DNA of 64,000 nt, from the NCBI RefSeq assembly GCF_032193765.1, contig NZ_JAVBIJ010000001.1, positions 2,852,001 through 2,916,000 on the forward strand, read 5' to 3'. Positions 54,032 to 62,949 of the stretch are shown one piece after another. The notes under the pieces are model-generated. The model had not been told where the DNA came from, ran no database searches, and worked only from the letters and a program-made list of their open reading frames with translations. How positions within the stretch are numbered: position 1 is the stretch's first letter; the number at the start of each line of letters is the position of its first letter. Origin of the DNA: Rhodoferax potami. GTDB lineage: Bacteria > Pseudomonadota > Gammaproteobacteria > Burkholderiales > Burkholderiaceae_C. A program made the translations under genes and the position numbers.

Positions 54032-54970
54032 TCAGTACGCAACCACGTCATTGACGAGTTGCACGGTCAGCATGTGACCGGCTGCGGTGTTCTTGGCAGC
54101 CTGCCAGTCAAAGGTGGCCTGAATGCCACCGGGGCCAGAGATCGAGAGCTTGGGCTTGGGCAGATAGACCTCATGCGCGATGAAGGTCAGGCTCTTGGTG
54201 GCGTCAATGACATAGCTGAAGGTCAACTCCAGCGGGGTGTTGTTGGTCGCGGCGTCGATCAATTCCGTATCCGCAAACCGCACCTCCAAATTGCCCGTCA
54301 GGCTGGCCACTGTGGGGTCGGCTCCTTCGATTTTTCCGTCGGAGCGAATCGTTTCGATGCGCGCCAGATTGTTCGAATAAGTCAACTGCGCCGCGACCAC
54401 GTTGCCCAGGGCCTGGCCATTCTTTTTGATCGAACCCTGGAACTGATTAAAGCGAGTGATCGGCAAGGTCGTGGGCGTCGCGTCTGCGCTGGCGGTTCGC
54501 TTGACTTCGCCTTGGGCAATCAGGCCCAAGGTGGCATCCGCTGCGCCAGAGCGTGCGAACTTCACCTGCAGCGAGTTGGCCATCACACCAGAGGCCAGGA
54601 AGTACGCCGGGATATCGGGCAGTCCTGTCTCCAATGACAGGCTCGGCAGCCCCGAATTGCCAGACACGAAAGTGTGGGTGTGCGCGGTGTCTCCAACGCT
54701 CACCGGGTTGCCCAGCAGGGCTTTGATCCACATGCCGATGTTGCGCAGGTCAATGGGAATGACGATGTCACCCTCGACTTTGATCACGTCCCGGATGGGC
54801 GCACTCGGGTCTCGACCCAAGCCAATCAGATCGTTGGCAATCAAGCCCTGTTCCGAGCCCAGGGTGGTGGAGACAAAGGGAATTTTCCCGAAGTCTCCCG
54901 TCGGTGTGTTTCCGTAGGTGGGTTTAAACGCAGCCAAAAGGCTGGCGTTCGCGCCATAAGCACGAGCCAT
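54032..54970 (-). CDS. Phage major tail tube protein
   Basis: 312 residues from the ATG at 54970, which has GGAG upstream; the frame to 55006 has none. 'MARAYGANASLLAAFKPTYG' and 'SLETGLPDIPAYFLASGVMANSLQVKFARSG' match the tail tube family seen in many lambda-like prophages (Phage_tube_2 type). Near the C-terminus there is a beta-rich domain (LELTFSYVIDATKSLTFIAHEVYLPKPKLSI). It polymerises as hexameric rings round the tape measure. Length is typical. Confidence 0.85.
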   Translation of the reverse strand: MARAYGANASLLAAFKPTYGNTPTGDFGKIPFVSTTLGSEQGLIANDLIGLGRDPSAPIRDVIKVEGDIVIPIDLRNIGMWIKALLGNPVSVGDTAHTHTFVSGNSGLPSLSLETGLPDIPAYFLASGVMANSLQVKFARSGAADATLGLIAQGEVKRTASADATPTTLPITRFNQFQGSIKKNGQALGNVVAAQLTYSNNLARIETIRSDGKIEGADPTVASLTGNLEVRFADTELIDAATNNTPLELTFSYVIDATKSLTFIAHEVYLPKPKLSISGPGGIQATFDWQAAKNTAAGHMLTVQLVNDVVAY

Positions 54971-55005
54971 GATGAATCTCCAAGTGGTTAAGGTTTGTGG
55001 CGCCA

Positions 55006-55452
55006 TCAGGCCAAGGGATGGCTGCTCGCGTAATGCATCACCACGTCCAGCGTGCAGGCCTTGATGCCCACAGAACCTTCAGGGGTGACGTCTTCAAATT
55101 TGGGCGGCATCACTTCGGCGTGGTCGATCTGCCCAGACAAGGTCGGATCGACCAAGACCAGGGTGCCCAACGCCTGAAGCAACTCATCCATGCGCGCGTC
55201 CCTGGCAGATGCCTCGGGGTGCGCGACATAGATTTCGATGCTTGCCGCGTGTTCCCACAGGTAGGTCACAGGCGACAAGGTGACATCGACCTGGGTCATG
55301 TCCCCATCGCGCAGGAACACCATGGCGTGCTCGCTGAGCCGCTCCGGCAGGGATGAATTCCTGCGTATCGCATTGGGCTGCAGGGGCAATCCGTCCAACA
55401 GCGTGAACAAAGCCCCCAGCGCTGCTTCTCGTTGGCTGGTTTTCATGGTCAT
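55006..55452 (-). CDS. Phage tail terminator/completion protein
   Basis: 148 residues. 'REAALGALFTLLDGLPLQPNAIRRNSSLPERL' and 'YLWEHAASIEIYVAHPEASARDARMDELLQALG' fit the small tail-terminator proteins (gpU position) often misnamed acyl-CoA transferase in databases. It would cap the tail tube and help join it to the head. It is placed between DUF6441 and the tail tube gene as in related phages. Confidence 0.72.
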   Translation of the reverse strand: MTMKTSQREAALGALFTLLDGLPLQPNAIRRNSSLPERLSEHAMVFLRDGDMTQVDVTLSPVTYLWEHAASIEIYVAHPEASARDARMDELLQALGTLVLVDPTLSGQIDHAEVMPPKFEDVTPEGSVGIKACTLDVVMHYASSHPLA

Positions 55453-55453
55453 T

Positions 55454-56119
55454 TCATGTGTCCGAACTTTCTTCTGGCCACGACTGCGTGACCAACACCA
55501 TCAGCCTGTCTTGCCACCGCTGGGCAGCACTGGCGATGTCGAATTTCTTCTTGAGTTGGGCTTGCGGTACCAGCAAAAAAATGGGGACTGTGGTCAGCCC
55601 CCGTCCTGATTTCTGAGCAGAAGCCGATGCCGCAGCAAAGCCTCCGCGCTTGCCTGTTTTGGCCCGAAAGTTGTCCGCCACCAAGAGCGACGGTTTGCCT
55701 GAGCGATACACAAAGCGCAGTCGTTGACCACGCATGCGCTCCCACAGACCAGGCGTCATGCGTTTGCCTCGCGGCCCTGTGCCTGCTGCAGGGAGCGGGA
55801 TGGCGAGCCAGAACCCATTCTTCGAGCGAATCAACGCGCCTTGGTCATGCGCCGCGACGACAACAGGCGCTCGGCTGTACACCAACCCCGCCGAACCCAA
55901 GCTGGGGCGTCCCTTCGGGTACACCTCCCCACGCCAGGTATTGGCCAGACGCGAGCCCAGACCAGAGCCTTCGATTTGCGAACGCAATTCACTCTTGAGC
56001 CCTTGCGTCGCCTCTCGCACGCCTGTAGTCACCGCCACCCGCGCGGAATTCAGCTCCTGCGCCATCATCTTGGAGAGGTCGCCCTGCAGGGCGGCCAGCA
56101 ATCTGACGCTCATGCTCAC
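55454..56119 (-). CDS. DUF6441-like phage neck/tail protein
   Basis: 221 residues. 'VREATQGLKSELRSQIEGSGLGSRLANTWRGEVYP' and 'GLVYSRAPVVVAAHDQGALIRSKNGFWLAIPLP' are the hallmark of the DUF6441 family. It occupies the place of lambda gpZ, which completes tails at the neck. It is rich in Arg and Lys. A 4-base overlap joins it to the head-tail joining gene. Confidence 0.75.
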   Translation of the reverse strand: MSMSVRLLAALQGDLSKMMAQELNSARVAVTTGVREATQGLKSELRSQIEGSGLGSRLANTWRGEVYPKGRPSLGSAGLVYSRAPVVVAAHDQGALIRSKNGFWLAIPLPAAGTGPRGKRMTPGLWERMRGQRLRFVYRSGKPSLLVADNFRAKTGKRGGFAAASASAQKSGRGLTTVPIFLLVPQAQLKKKFDIASAAQRWQDRLMVLVTQSWPEESSDT

Positions 56120-56451
56120 CTCGCCGTCGCCGGATAGTTAGGCAAGGGGTAGGCGCTCACCGTCCAGATCAAACGATCACGGTCGACCAGCGCATCGCCT
56201 TGAATGACGTAGATGACACCCCGCCACGTCAGGCGATCGCCCTCTTGAGGCCGGGCGACATCTGCCGCTTGCAAGTCAAACCGATACGAGGTCACCGCCA
56301 GATGTGACTGGCCGAATTCCTGTACCGAATCCGGTGCCTTGCTGATGACCTTGATTTCGATGGTCTCCCCGGCCACAGTGCTGTACTGCGCCGGGGAGCC
56401 CAAACTTGCGAACAGCCGTTTGACACCCAGTGCAAACGGATCGCGTGGCAT
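56116..56451 (-). CDS. Phage head-tail joining protein
   Basis: 111 residues from the ATG at 56451, whose A/T overlaps the capsid stop (TGATG). A longer frame to 56493 would lie inside the capsid gene. 'FALGVKRLFASLGSPAQYSTV' and 'RLTWRGVIYVIQGDALVDRDRLIWTVSAYPL' fit small neck proteins (ATP-binding sugar transporter-like/gpFII position). It would connect portal or stopper to the tail. Confidence 0.7.
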   Translation of the reverse strand: MPRDPFALGVKRLFASLGSPAQYSTVAGETIEIKVISKAPDSVQEFGQSHLAVTSYRFDLQAADVARPQEGDRLTWRGVIYVIQGDALVDRDRLIWTVSAYPLPNYPATAR

Positions 56452-57455
56452 CAGCTGGCCAGGAGCTTGACCAAAAGACCCGGGCGATGGCACATCGGCA
56501 GCGGGTTGCTCTGCGTGTGCAGATCCGTGCCGCGACCAAATTCACGAGGCTCTTGTTTGGCGTACAGGGGCTGGCCCAGCGTATTGACCGTCTCATTGAA
56601 GTCAGCCGGTGCGAAGTACGTGGCAAAAGTGTCCACCGTGCCTTCGGGGAAGGCATGGCCTTCGCCAGAGGCGATGAACTTGCGCACATTGCCATCAACA
56701 TCGGACGCCTGACCCAGGTACTCCTCGAAGGTGACGCCTGCGAAGGTGAAGCCCGTGCGTTGGTCTGCACGCAGCGCCAGACTCTCCTGATACCACTGAT
56801 ACGCCTTGACCACATTGGGGTGAGCCGTCAGCAGGTCAAAGAATTCCGGCGAGACCAGCACGCGAACGCCGGTCATGTACTCGCCCTTGAGGTTGAGCTC
56901 AAGGTAACGCTTGAGATCCAGGCACTTCTTTTTGACGTCCGTTTTTTCGTTGTTGAGCGCGAAGTTGAACTCCTTGGGCTCAATGCCGAACTCATCGAAG
57001 AGGTTGTAGAGGACCGAGCCGTCCGCATCGAGGATCACGCCTTTGAGAGCGCCCATGCGCAAATGCTCCAGCGTGATGGCGTGCTTGTTGCGCATCGACT
57101 GCAGATGCTCGGCCATCACGTTCGCAATGGTTTCGGTGTCGGTTTCAGAGCCGAAGGCGCGAAGGCCTTGAACCTCTTCGGGCAGCACCACATCGTCGTG
57201 CGGAATGTGCGGGATGATGAACGAGCGCAGAGTGCGGCGACCGCGCTTGCCCACCGTGCCAGGGGCACCGACGGGCAGCGTGGGCAGCAAATTCAGAACG
57301 CCGTTGCGCTCTTCCACAGCGATCTGGCGAAAGCGCACAGGGCGAGCAGGCATCAGGTTGATCTGATCGAGCTTGCCGAACTGGTTGGGCAGGATGTTGA
57401 TGGCAGCGGTGAGCGCCGTCATCGAAAACGCGGGGGACTGGAAAGGATTGTTCAT
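56451..57455 (-). CDS. Phage major capsid protein (gpE family)
   Basis: 334 residues. 'NQFGKLDQINLMPARPVRFRQIAVEERNGVLNLLP' and 'IPHIPHDDVVLPEEVQGLRAFG' are the conserved N-terminal blocks of the lambda gpE capsid family (PF03864). 'RVLVSPEFFDLLTAHPNVVKAYQ' follows near residue 200. It forms the HK97-fold shell and is stabilised by the gpD-like protein encoded upstream. Length is near lambda's 341. Confidence 0.93.
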   Translation of the reverse strand: MNNPFQSPAFSMTALTAAINILPNQFGKLDQINLMPARPVRFRQIAVEERNGVLNLLPTLPVGAPGTVGKRGRRTLRSFIIPHIPHDDVVLPEEVQGLRAFGSETDTETIANVMAEHLQSMRNKHAITLEHLRMGALKGVILDADGSVLYNLFDEFGIEPKEFNFALNNEKTDVKKKCLDLKRYLELNLKGEYMTGVRVLVSPEFFDLLTAHPNVVKAYQWYQESLALRADQRTGFTFAGVTFEEYLGQASDVDGNVRKFIASGEGHAFPEGTVDTFATYFAPADFNETVNTLGQPLYAKQEPREFGRGTDLHTQSNPLPMCHRPGLLVKLLAS

Positions 57456-57458
57456 TGC

Positions 57459-57836
57459 TTAGACTCCTTGGCGAACGAGGACGCCGATCGCTTCGAGCTG
57501 AGCGATGGCTGCGGTTTTTTCTTCCGTGGTGATGGCAGAAGGCCAGATGAGCGCGTGATCCGCCACGATGGCCTGGCGCGAAACAATCAGGCCGTTGTTT
57601 TTTTCTGCGGCACTGGCATCGATGCTTTGCAGCACCACGCCAGCCGCGACCTCGGAACCGTCTGTTGCAGAAGGGTCGAGTGCTTTGACCTTTTGGGTCG
57701 CACTGACTCGGCCAATCACGGCACCGAGCTTGAGGTTTTGTCCAGAAAGCACCGTGACCTGGTCACGGGAATACAGGTTTTCCTCTTCGTACTTGAGCAG
57801 GTCGCCCAAGGTGAGGTCATTGGTAATGGCAGTCAT
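57459..57836 (-). CDS. Phage head decoration protein (gpD family)
   Basis: 125 residues. 'LLKYEEENLYSRDQVTVLSGQNLKLGAVIGRVS' and the 'AAGVVLQSIDAS' part match lambda gpD. Trimers bind the expanded capsid at three-fold points and strengthen it. It lies between the protease/scaffold gene and capsid, as in lambda. A clean ribosome site (AGGAGAA) precedes the ATG. Confidence 0.9.
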   Translation of the reverse strand: MTAITNDLTLGDLLKYEEENLYSRDQVTVLSGQNLKLGAVIGRVSATQKVKALDPSATDGSEVAAGVVLQSIDASAAEKNNGLIVSRQAIVADHALIWPSAITTEEKTAAIAQLEAIGVLVRQGV

Positions 57837-57848
57837 CAGGTTCTCCTA

Positions 57849-58301
57849 TTAACGGTGGGTGACGAGCGCTGCGTCACGCTGCTTTTGAGCGCGCTGCTGC
57901 GCCGCACGAACGACGGGGCTGTCTTCGGGCTTGGCTTGGGTTTGGGTTCCTGCCTCGGGCAAGATGCGGCTGGAGATTTCGGGAGAGCCAGAGGCCTTGG
58001 CCGCCAACAGCTCCTTGCGTGCTTGGTCAACTGAGACACCACGCTCGATCAGGGCCGCCGTCATCTCGGACTTGCCCGCCAGAAGACACATCTCGGCAAT
58101 GGCCAGCACCTGTGCACTGGCCGCCTTGATGTCATGGCCTTGAGCTGCGGCACTGGCTTGCACCTGAGCGCCGGGTTGATCACCCGTGCTTTGCGCGGCA
58201 TCGCCATCTTTTGCAGGCCCAGTACCTGTCTGGTCGGCTGGTTGGTGTTGCTCTTCTTGGTTGGTCTGCCCATCGGCAGTTTGGGTTGCATCGTTTTGCA
58301 T
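57849..58301 (-). CDS. Nested scaffold protein (Nu3-like), in-frame internal start
   Basis: 150 residues, same frame and stop as the protease. The internal ATG at 58301 has AAAAGGAG 7-8 bases upstream, a strong ribosome site inside a coding region. The product opens MQNDATQTADGQTNQ, is low-complexity and Gln-rich at first and helical later (ALIERGVSVDQARKELLAAK), as expected of scaffolds. In lambda, Nu3 is made the same way from gene C. Confidence 0.72.
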   Translation of the reverse strand: MQNDATQTADGQTNQEEQHQPADQTGTGPAKDGDAAQSTGDQPGAQVQASAAAQGHDIKAASAQVLAIAEMCLLAGKSEMTAALIERGVSVDQARKELLAAKASGSPEISSRILPEAGTQTQAKPEDSPVVRAAQQRAQKQRDAALVTHR

Positions 58302-59243
58302 GCAAACGCTCCTTTTCATGGACGGCCCGGGCGTGGAGATCCCCATCTCGCGGCCCGAACCTTGAATTCGCGCGATGGATGTCGTTTTCATTTGGAGCTC
58401 TTCACTCAGAGCGATGAGTGCGTCATCAAGCGTCCCGACCACATCGGCCAGACCGGCATCAATCGCGTCTTGTGCGAAATACAGCCCGGCTTCGGTGTCT
58501 TGAACGTCTTGCGCTGAGAGGTTTCGGTTGACTGCGACCGTCGACACGAACAGGCCATACAGCCGGTCCACTTCGGCCTGCAGGGCTTGCGCCGCATCGG
58601 TGGACAAAGGCGCATGGGGCGACATGTCGTTCTTGCGATCCCCGGCATACACCGCCGTGTAGCGAAGCCCGCTCATAGCGTCCCGCTGAGACTGATCCAC
58701 ATGCAGTGCGATCACGCCAACAGAGCCCACACCACCGGTTCGGGTGACATAGACCCGGGTGGCTGCGCTGGCAATGGCATACGCTGCCGAGAACGCATCG
58801 TCGTTGGCAACAGCCCAGATGGGCTTGATCTGACGGGCCGCCACGATCTGGTCTGCCAGATCAAACGCACCACCAGCCTCACCGCCTGGTGAATCGATGT
58901 CCAGCAAGATCGCATTGACCGCAGGGTCACGCACGGCCTGCGCAAGCTGCGCGCTGATGGCTGCGTAACTGGTCAGGCCTGAGGCTGCATCGACTGCTGC
59001 CGCTCGCCGCACCAATGTCCCGGACACGCTGATGACTGCGATGTTCGATGTCAACGAGGTTGGACTGGCAGGCGGGGCCTGCGCAGCCAAGTGCTTGATG
59101 AGTTGTTGCGAATCGTCTGACATGGCCACTCCCAAACGGGGGCCAAGCACCGAGAGAATCACATCCAGTTTTCTGGGGTGAATCAGCAGGGGCGTGCCAA
59201 AGATTCGCGATGCCAGATGTGGCATCGACGAGATGTGGTTCAT
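57849..59243 (-). CDS. Phage capsid maturation protease (S49/ClpP-like, gpC-like)
   Basis: 464 residues from the ATG at 59243 (AGAGGA upstream); the longer frame overlaps the portal gene. Protease domain about 60-290: 'IAVISVSGTLVRRAAA', 'AILLDIDSPGGEAGGAFDLAD', 'VYVTRTGGVGSVGVIALHVD' with the nucleophile Ser, and 'YAGDRKNDMSPHAPL' with the likely Lys. The C-terminal 150 residues are Gln/Ala-rich and probably form the scaffold (see 57849-58301). It cleaves portal and scaffold during prohead maturation. Confidence 0.88.
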   Translation of the reverse strand: MNHISSMPHLASRIFGTPLLIHPRKLDVILSVLGPRLGVAMSDDSQQLIKHLAAQAPPASPTSLTSNIAVISVSGTLVRRAAAVDAASGLTSYAAISAQLAQAVRDPAVNAILLDIDSPGGEAGGAFDLADQIVAARQIKPIWAVANDDAFSAAYAIASAATRVYVTRTGGVGSVGVIALHVDQSQRDAMSGLRYTAVYAGDRKNDMSPHAPLSTDAAQALQAEVDRLYGLFVSTVAVNRNLSAQDVQDTEAGLYFAQDAIDAGLADVVGTLDDALIALSEELQMKTTSIARIQGSGREMGISTPGPSMKRSVCMQNDATQTADGQTNQEEQHQPADQTGTGPAKDGDAAQSTGDQPGAQVQASAAAQGHDIKAASAQVLAIAEMCLLAGKSEMTAALIERGVSVDQARKELLAAKASGSPEISSRILPEAGTQTQAKPEDSPVVRAAQQRAQKQRDAALVTHR

Positions 59244-59256
59244 AAATCCTCTGGTT

Positions 59257-60759
59257 TCAGGTTTGCTGATCCACCAAGGGCGCGCTTGGTGAGTCAGGAG
59301 GGAGCGAGGGAGCAGCCGAGTTGGTTGCACCGTTGCGAGCCACTTGCCTGGGGTCCGTATCAAGAACGAGCCCCAACGAATCGGCCCTGGCGTTGTCCGC
59401 CGCGATCTCTTTGTCGATCGTTTCCGCGTCGTAGCCAAAGGACGAAATAGCCTCAGAGCGGCTCATCAATCCGGATCGAATGGCCAGCTGCAGGGCTTTG
59501 AACTCCTTCTCAGGGTCCACCCACTGCCAGCCTTGCGGTATCCATTTCGCCGCCTGCCATGCTCTGGCGGACTGACGGCTCTTGGCATACCCCAGCGCAG
59601 TCAGTGCGCCACTGAGCACTGCCGCATCCATCCATGCACGCCAGATCGGGCGACACATCTGATGCACGATCACGCCATGCTGGATGGCTTCACATCGGCG
59701 ACGGAACTCCAGCAGACCGGCACGGATCGACGAGTAGTTCACGCCCGACAGATCGCCCGTCAACTGTTCGTAGGTGATGCCCATGGCCACCGCGACTGCA
59801 CGAAACTGCACCCGCAGGAACTCCGCATAGGAACCACCAACATCTGCTGGATCGGAGAACTTCACGTCCTCACCAGGCTCCAGAACTTGCAAGGTACCCG
59901 GCTCCAATCCCGTCATGGCTACGCCCATTTCATCCGCTTCGCCTTCGCCCAGCAATTGGTCTTCAGGCGACTGGCGTGTGATGAAGCCTGCGAACATGGC
60001 AGCCGTCTTCTTTCGCACCAACTCTGCGTCGTCGTACTGATCGAGCTCGTTGAGCTTGACCAAGGCCCGCGACAGCCAGGGCTCGCCGCGAATCTGTCCA
60101 GGTCGCAGGGGGCGAAAAAGGTGGACGATCTCCTCAGCTGGGACCGGCACCAGATCGTTGCCGTTGACCGTCAAGTTCGGGTCACCCGGATGCTCGCGGT
60201 ACAGGTGGTAGGCAACCCGACGCCCAAGGGCATCAAACTCGATGCCGCTGCGGATCGGGTTGCCCGATGCACTGATCGTGTTCAGGCTCAAAGGCAGGTG
60301 CTCGGGCTCCAGAATCTGCAGCTGGATCGGCACACTCAGGCCATCCTCTTGCCGTCGATTGCGGATGCGGATCAGGCATTCACCGCCCTCGACCATCGCC
60401 CTGCAAGCAAGTGACTGCAGGCCGTAGAAATCGGTGAGGTTGTTGCTGTCTGCTTCCTCCACCCACTGCCACCACAGCGCATGAACCTTCTCCCGGAACT
60501 TGGGGTCATCCACCAAGGATTGCGGCTTGATCCCCGTGCCGATGGCATTGGAGACAAAGCTGTCGACCGCGTTGGCCGCCCAGGCGTTTCTGCGCACCAG
60601 ATCCCGAGACTTGACCCGCAGCTGGTTGCCCGTGGCCAGCATCGCCGAGACAGCTCCCGGATCACCAGGATTCCAGACACGAGACCTGCGACCTGAGCCA
60701 GCAGCCTCGTGAACGGAATTCCAGCCCACATAGGCCGTGAGTTTTTTCCAAAAGGCCAT
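59257..60759 (-). CDS. Phage portal protein (lambda gpB family)
   Basis: 500 residues from the ATG at 60759, two bases after the gpW stop. The longer frame to 60882 lies over gpW. 'AVDSFVSNAIGTGIKPQSLV', 'YGLQSLACRAMVEGGECLIRIRNR' and 'AVAVAMGITYEQLTGDLSGVNYSSIRAGLLEFRR' are signature parts of PF05136 portals. It forms the dodecameric DNA gate at one capsid vertex and docks the terminase. Length is close to lambda's 533. Confidence 0.92.
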   Translation of the reverse strand: MAFWKKLTAYVGWNSVHEAAGSGRRSRVWNPGDPGAVSAMLATGNQLRVKSRDLVRRNAWAANAVDSFVSNAIGTGIKPQSLVDDPKFREKVHALWWQWVEEADSNNLTDFYGLQSLACRAMVEGGECLIRIRNRRQEDGLSVPIQLQILEPEHLPLSLNTISASGNPIRSGIEFDALGRRVAYHLYREHPGDPNLTVNGNDLVPVPAEEIVHLFRPLRPGQIRGEPWLSRALVKLNELDQYDDAELVRKKTAAMFAGFITRQSPEDQLLGEGEADEMGVAMTGLEPGTLQVLEPGEDVKFSDPADVGGSYAEFLRVQFRAVAVAMGITYEQLTGDLSGVNYSSIRAGLLEFRRRCEAIQHGVIVHQMCRPIWRAWMDAAVLSGALTALGYAKSRQSARAWQAAKWIPQGWQWVDPEKEFKALQLAIRSGLMSRSEAISSFGYDAETIDKEIAADNARADSLGLVLDTDPRQVARNGATNSAAPSLPPDSPSAPLVDQQT

Positions 60760-60760
60760 C

Positions 60761-60970
60761 TCAGAACCCTTTGGATGTGGTGACCCGAATCTGGCGAGTC
60801 TTGGTTTTGCCGCTGTCGTATGCCAGCGCTGCCTCAACTTCGGCCAAGGCCAACTTGAGATCGGAGACCGTGCGGTACTCAATGGTCTTGCCGTCGTAAG
60901 TCACCCGATGCTCGCCACTGGCAATGGCTTCTCGCAGCGCTTGGGCATGTTCAGGGGTATAGGTCGTCAT
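60761..60970 (-). CDS. Phage head-tail connector gpW-like protein
   Basis: 69 residues from the ATG at 60970, overlapping the terminase stop (TGATG). 'EHAQALREAIASGEHRVTYDGKTIEYRTVSDLKLALAEVEAAL' split over two short helices and a hairpin fits gpW, which plugs the portal after packaging. It ends with a basic tail (KTKTRQIRVTTSKGF). Confidence 0.85.
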   Translation of the reverse strand: MTTYTPEHAQALREAIASGEHRVTYDGKTIEYRTVSDLKLALAEVEAALAYDSGKTKTRQIRVTTSKGF

Positions 60971-62910
60971 CAGTTCATCCACCGGCTGCGAATCAAGCGC
61001 CTGCCGCGTTGTGGTCCTTTAGAAACAACGAAGCCACCGCTGGGGGTGGCTTCTTGCTTGGTTAATTGGGCGTCTTCAGGTGGTCCTGCCATGCCCAGCG
61101 GTTTTTCCAATTCGCGCCAATGACGCTCCTCATATCGGTCCAGGCCAGCGAGGCTCGCGGCGGCCCGTGCGTAGACGTAGCAATCAAGTGCTTCGTTGCG
61201 TTCGCGGATTTTTTGCCACTCACGCACCGGATAACCATTACGGTCCCTGCGCGTGACCAACTGCTCTGAGCACAACTGCTGCACAAATTCGGCATCGACC
61301 TTGGGCAAATGGATGTACCCAGCGGGATACAGGATCTCGCCGTCTTCGGTCACATCCAGAGTCTTGCGCAGGTGGTTGTAGAACTCCAGCTTGGCAATGC
61401 CACCCACCACCGAATAGACCCGAACACCCCGGCGCAGCTTCTTGCCACCCACGGTCATGTCCACCGCTGTCGGCAATCCGACCAATGCAGCGCCCCGGGC
61501 CACGCCCTTCATGGGCAGCAACCTGGAATCACGCAACTTGCGCACAAAAGCATAGGCCTCTTGCGTGGCAAAGCCCGTGTCCAAACCGATGCGCGTGAGG
61601 CGCAACTGAACCCCAGACGCATGCGTCCACGACTCATCGAGCATTTCGCGCAGTCGCTGCCAGACCGTCTCGCGGGAGGTGTCGCCTGCCAGCACACGGT
61701 GCTCCACCAACCAGGCTTCTTTGCCCCGACCGAATGCCCAGACAGAAACCTCGATGCGGTCCTTCTGAACGTCCACCCCGGCGCACAGCAACGCCGCCCC
61801 CAGTGGGACGGTGCCGATTCGGTAGTCCTCACGGCGCTCAAGCAAACGCTCCCATTCAGGGGTTTCGCCTTGCTCGACCCAGGTCTCGCCCAGCTCTGTG
61901 TTTTTGAATGCTTTCAAGGCAGTTGCAGATCCTTGCGCCGCTTCCCAGGCTGCGGCGATGTCGGCCCAACTGCGCCAACCCACTGGGCTGTACAGACTGG
62001 ACAGGTGAAACCCCACCGTTTTGCCAACGTAATCCGGAATCGATGACTGCCACCGTCCCCGTTCGAGCATCTCGGTCTTTTGGTATTCGTAAATTGGCTG
62101 CTCGCACGACTCGCACTTGTAGTGCGCCGTCTCGGGCAGTCCTTTTTCCCAGATCAGTTGTTCGAAGGTCAGGACTTGTTCGTGCTCGCAGTGCGGGCAC
62201 GGGACCATGAACTGTCGCTGGTCTGTTTGCTCGTACTCGCGCTCGATGCGCGACGATCCAGAAATTGTTGGCGTCGAGACGATGAAAATTTTTCTGCGTG
62301 CAAAGGTTCGGGTTCGAGCCTCAGCCAGTGCAATCGCATCACCTTCTCCTTCAACGTCACCCGGGTAGCCATCAACTTCGTCCAGAAACAAATAGCGCAC
62401 CGGCATCGAGCGCAGACCCACGGCGCTGTTTGCGCCCGTCATCACCAGAACGCCACCACGGAACTCTTTGCCCAGGATGGTGTTGCCTGAATCGCGCGCC
62501 CTTGCGGGGGCGATCAAGCTAGAGAGCGTCGGGCTCTCTTCAATGAGAGGATCAATCCGCTGCTTGGAGTTGCGCTTGGCCATCTCGACCGTCGGCGCAA
62601 CAGCCATCATGGGACCAGGGGCCAAATGGATCACATAGCCAATCCAGTTGTTGCCGCACTCCGTGCCGCCGACCTGCGCGCCTTTCATGAACACCACCCG
62701 CTCGACGGGTGACGTCGGCGAGAGACAGTCCATGATCTCTTTGAGATAGGGCGTGCGATTGGTTCGCCACTTGCCCGGCTCCGAGGCCGACTTTCCTGAA
62801 AGCACTCGGTACTGATCAGCCCATTCAGACACGGTCAGCAGTGGGTCGGGGGTGAGCCCTTCGCGCCACGCCTCAGCAATGGCATCAAATCCGTCATAGT
62901 GTTCCAACAC
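60970..62910 (-). CDS. Phage terminase large subunit (gpA family)
   Basis: 646 residues, probable GTG start at 62910. Motor: 'VERVVFMKGAQVGGTECGNNWIGY' (Walker A-like, about 72-95), 'RYLFLDEVDGYPGDVEGEGD' (Walker B, about 170). A zinc-like 'CPHCEHEQ...CESCEQP' pair follows (about 235-290). Nuclease: 'LLCAGVDVQKDRIEVSVWAFG' (about 395) and 'IGLDTGFATQEAY'. It cuts and pumps phage DNA into the prohead. The family is the cos-type lambda gpA group, so cohesive-end packaging is expected. Confidence 0.93.
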   Translation of the reverse strand: MLEHYDGFDAIAEAWREGLTPDPLLTVSEWADQYRVLSGKSASEPGKWRTNRTPYLKEIMDCLSPTSPVERVVFMKGAQVGGTECGNNWIGYVIHLAPGPMMAVAPTVEMAKRNSKQRIDPLIEESPTLSSLIAPARARDSGNTILGKEFRGGVLVMTGANSAVGLRSMPVRYLFLDEVDGYPGDVEGEGDAIALAEARTRTFARRKIFIVSTPTISGSSRIEREYEQTDQRQFMVPCPHCEHEQVLTFEQLIWEKGLPETAHYKCESCEQPIYEYQKTEMLERGRWQSSIPDYVGKTVGFHLSSLYSPVGWRSWADIAAAWEAAQGSATALKAFKNTELGETWVEQGETPEWERLLERREDYRIGTVPLGAALLCAGVDVQKDRIEVSVWAFGRGKEAWLVEHRVLAGDTSRETVWQRLREMLDESWTHASGVQLRLTRIGLDTGFATQEAYAFVRKLRDSRLLPMKGVARGAALVGLPTAVDMTVGGKKLRRGVRVYSVVGGIAKLEFYNHLRKTLDVTEDGEILYPAGYIHLPKVDAEFVQQLCSEQLVTRRDRNGYPVREWQKIRERNEALDCYVYARAAASLAGLDRYEERHWRELEKPLGMAGPPEDAQLTKQEATPSGGFVVSKGPQRGRRLIRSRWMN

Positions 62911-62949
62911 ATTCCTGCATTCCGTAAAGCCTCAAGCCCCAATTAGGGT

